Shown here: positions 63,897-64,000 of the stretch, piece after piece | How the letters are laid out: every line of letters begins with the position of its first letter | Numbering within the stretch: the stretch's first letter is position 1 | From: Ruegeria faecimaris | GTDB taxonomy: Bacteria; Pseudomonadota; Alphaproteobacteria; Rhodobacterales; Rhodobacteraceae | Assembly (NCBI RefSeq): GCF_900182615.1 | Contig: NZ_FXTE01000002.1 | Location: forward strand, 248,001 to 312,000 | DNA length: 64,000 bases | Reading direction: 5' to 3' | The notes under the pieces: generated by a model | Told to the model about the DNA's origin: nothing | The model's database searches: none | What the model saw: the letters and a program-made list of their open reading frames with translations, nothing else | Position numbers and translations under genes: made by a program

Positions 63897-64000
63897 TCAG
63901 GGTTGTCCGCCCAAATCCTTCAGGATCGGACAATCAGGCCTGTCGTCGCCGGCGCAGGCGTCAATTAAATGACCCAACGTATCGCGCATCGCATTAAGGT
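63897..64000 (-). CDS. C-terminal end of a CueR-like copper-responsive MerR regulator (partial)
   Basis: Only the last 33 codons are in the window, with the stop at 63897-63899; the rest lies beyond base 64000. The readable part ends LGHLIDACAGDDRPDCPIL then DLGG. It carries the C-x7-C metal loop characteristic of Cu(I)-sensing CueR/HmrR proteins (C-A-G-D-D-R-P-D-C). This would be a cytosolic activator of copper-export genes. It is 98 bases upstream of the dehydrogenase gene on the same strand. Confidence 0.8.
   Translation of the reverse strand, partial: LNAMRDTLGHLIDACAGDDRPDCPILKDLGGQP

Overview
The window looks like the chromosome of a Rhodobacterales alphaproteobacterium, probably of the Roseobacter/Ruegeria type. 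This is inferred from the G+C-rich codon use, the alphaproteobacterial NDUFS4-like complex I subunit, the HutG/HutF version of histidine degradation, the Rhodobacterales-style inositol cluster and the compact Tad pilus locus. No rRNA, CRISPR array, integrase or insertion sequence was seen. One tRNA, tRNA-Arg(UCU), is present.

Layout. 0.1-6.2 kb: uvrB, an SRPBCC protein, a complex I accessory subunit with a GNAT acetyltransferase, and a LysR regulator divergent from a divergent serine-hydroxymethyltransferase-like enzyme. 6.2-14.0 kb: a complete histidine utilisation locus, with hutI-hutH-hutU on the minus strand and hutC-hutG-hutF on the plus strand. The two halves diverge from a control region with two palindromes that may bind HutC. 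It takes histidine to glutamate and formate through formylglutamate. 14.0-14.7 kb: a decayed IclR-type regulator, then tRNA-Arg.

14.7-25.4 kb is the most unusual part. Six tightly packed minus-strand genes run in transcription order: a tyrosinase with a long C-terminal extension, a DUF2182 membrane protein, a subtilisin-like protein with Thr in place of the catalytic Ser, a protein with a helical N-terminus, a trypsin domain and a possible pseudo-ATPase domain, a 1040-residue STAND-like NTPase, and a trypsin/NUC1-nuclease fusion. Gaps and overlaps of a few bases suggest one operon for five of the genes, with a 51-base gap before the last. The architecture (NTP-dependent switch, proteases, nuclease, copper oxidase) resembles a biological conflict or defence cassette. 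I do not recognise this combination as a described system.

25.4-41.7 kb: a myo-inositol catabolic regulon. It has iolG, a sugar-type ABC importer, iolD, iolE, a PhyH-family dioxygenase, iolB and an SDR on the plus strand; iolJ, a second iolB and iolC on the minus strand; then two more Gfo/Idh/MocA dehydrogenases and a LacI-family regulator. Four near-identical palindromes (core TTGCAACCGGTTGCAA) lie upstream of iolG, before the importer, between iolC and the next dehydrogenase, and upstream of the LacI gene. They tie the units into one regulon. No iolA is present in the window.

42.0-51.9 kb: a Flp/Tad pilus locus (flp, cpaB, tadG-like, two tadE-like genes, cpaE, cpaF, tadB, tadC, then cpaA and a LuxR-type regulator on the opposite strand). 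No secretin gene is present. 52.6-57.9 kb: a five-gene HAAT/Liv-type ABC importer with a Tat-signal binding protein, closed by a strong rho-independent terminator. 58.1-64.0 kb: a phosphoglycolate-phosphatase-like HAD, hemP with a small Cys-rich partner, a 1021-residue kinase/M23/class III aminotransferase fusion, a 3-hydroxyisobutyrate-dehydrogenase-family enzyme, and the C-terminal end of a CueR-like copper regulator cut by the window edge.
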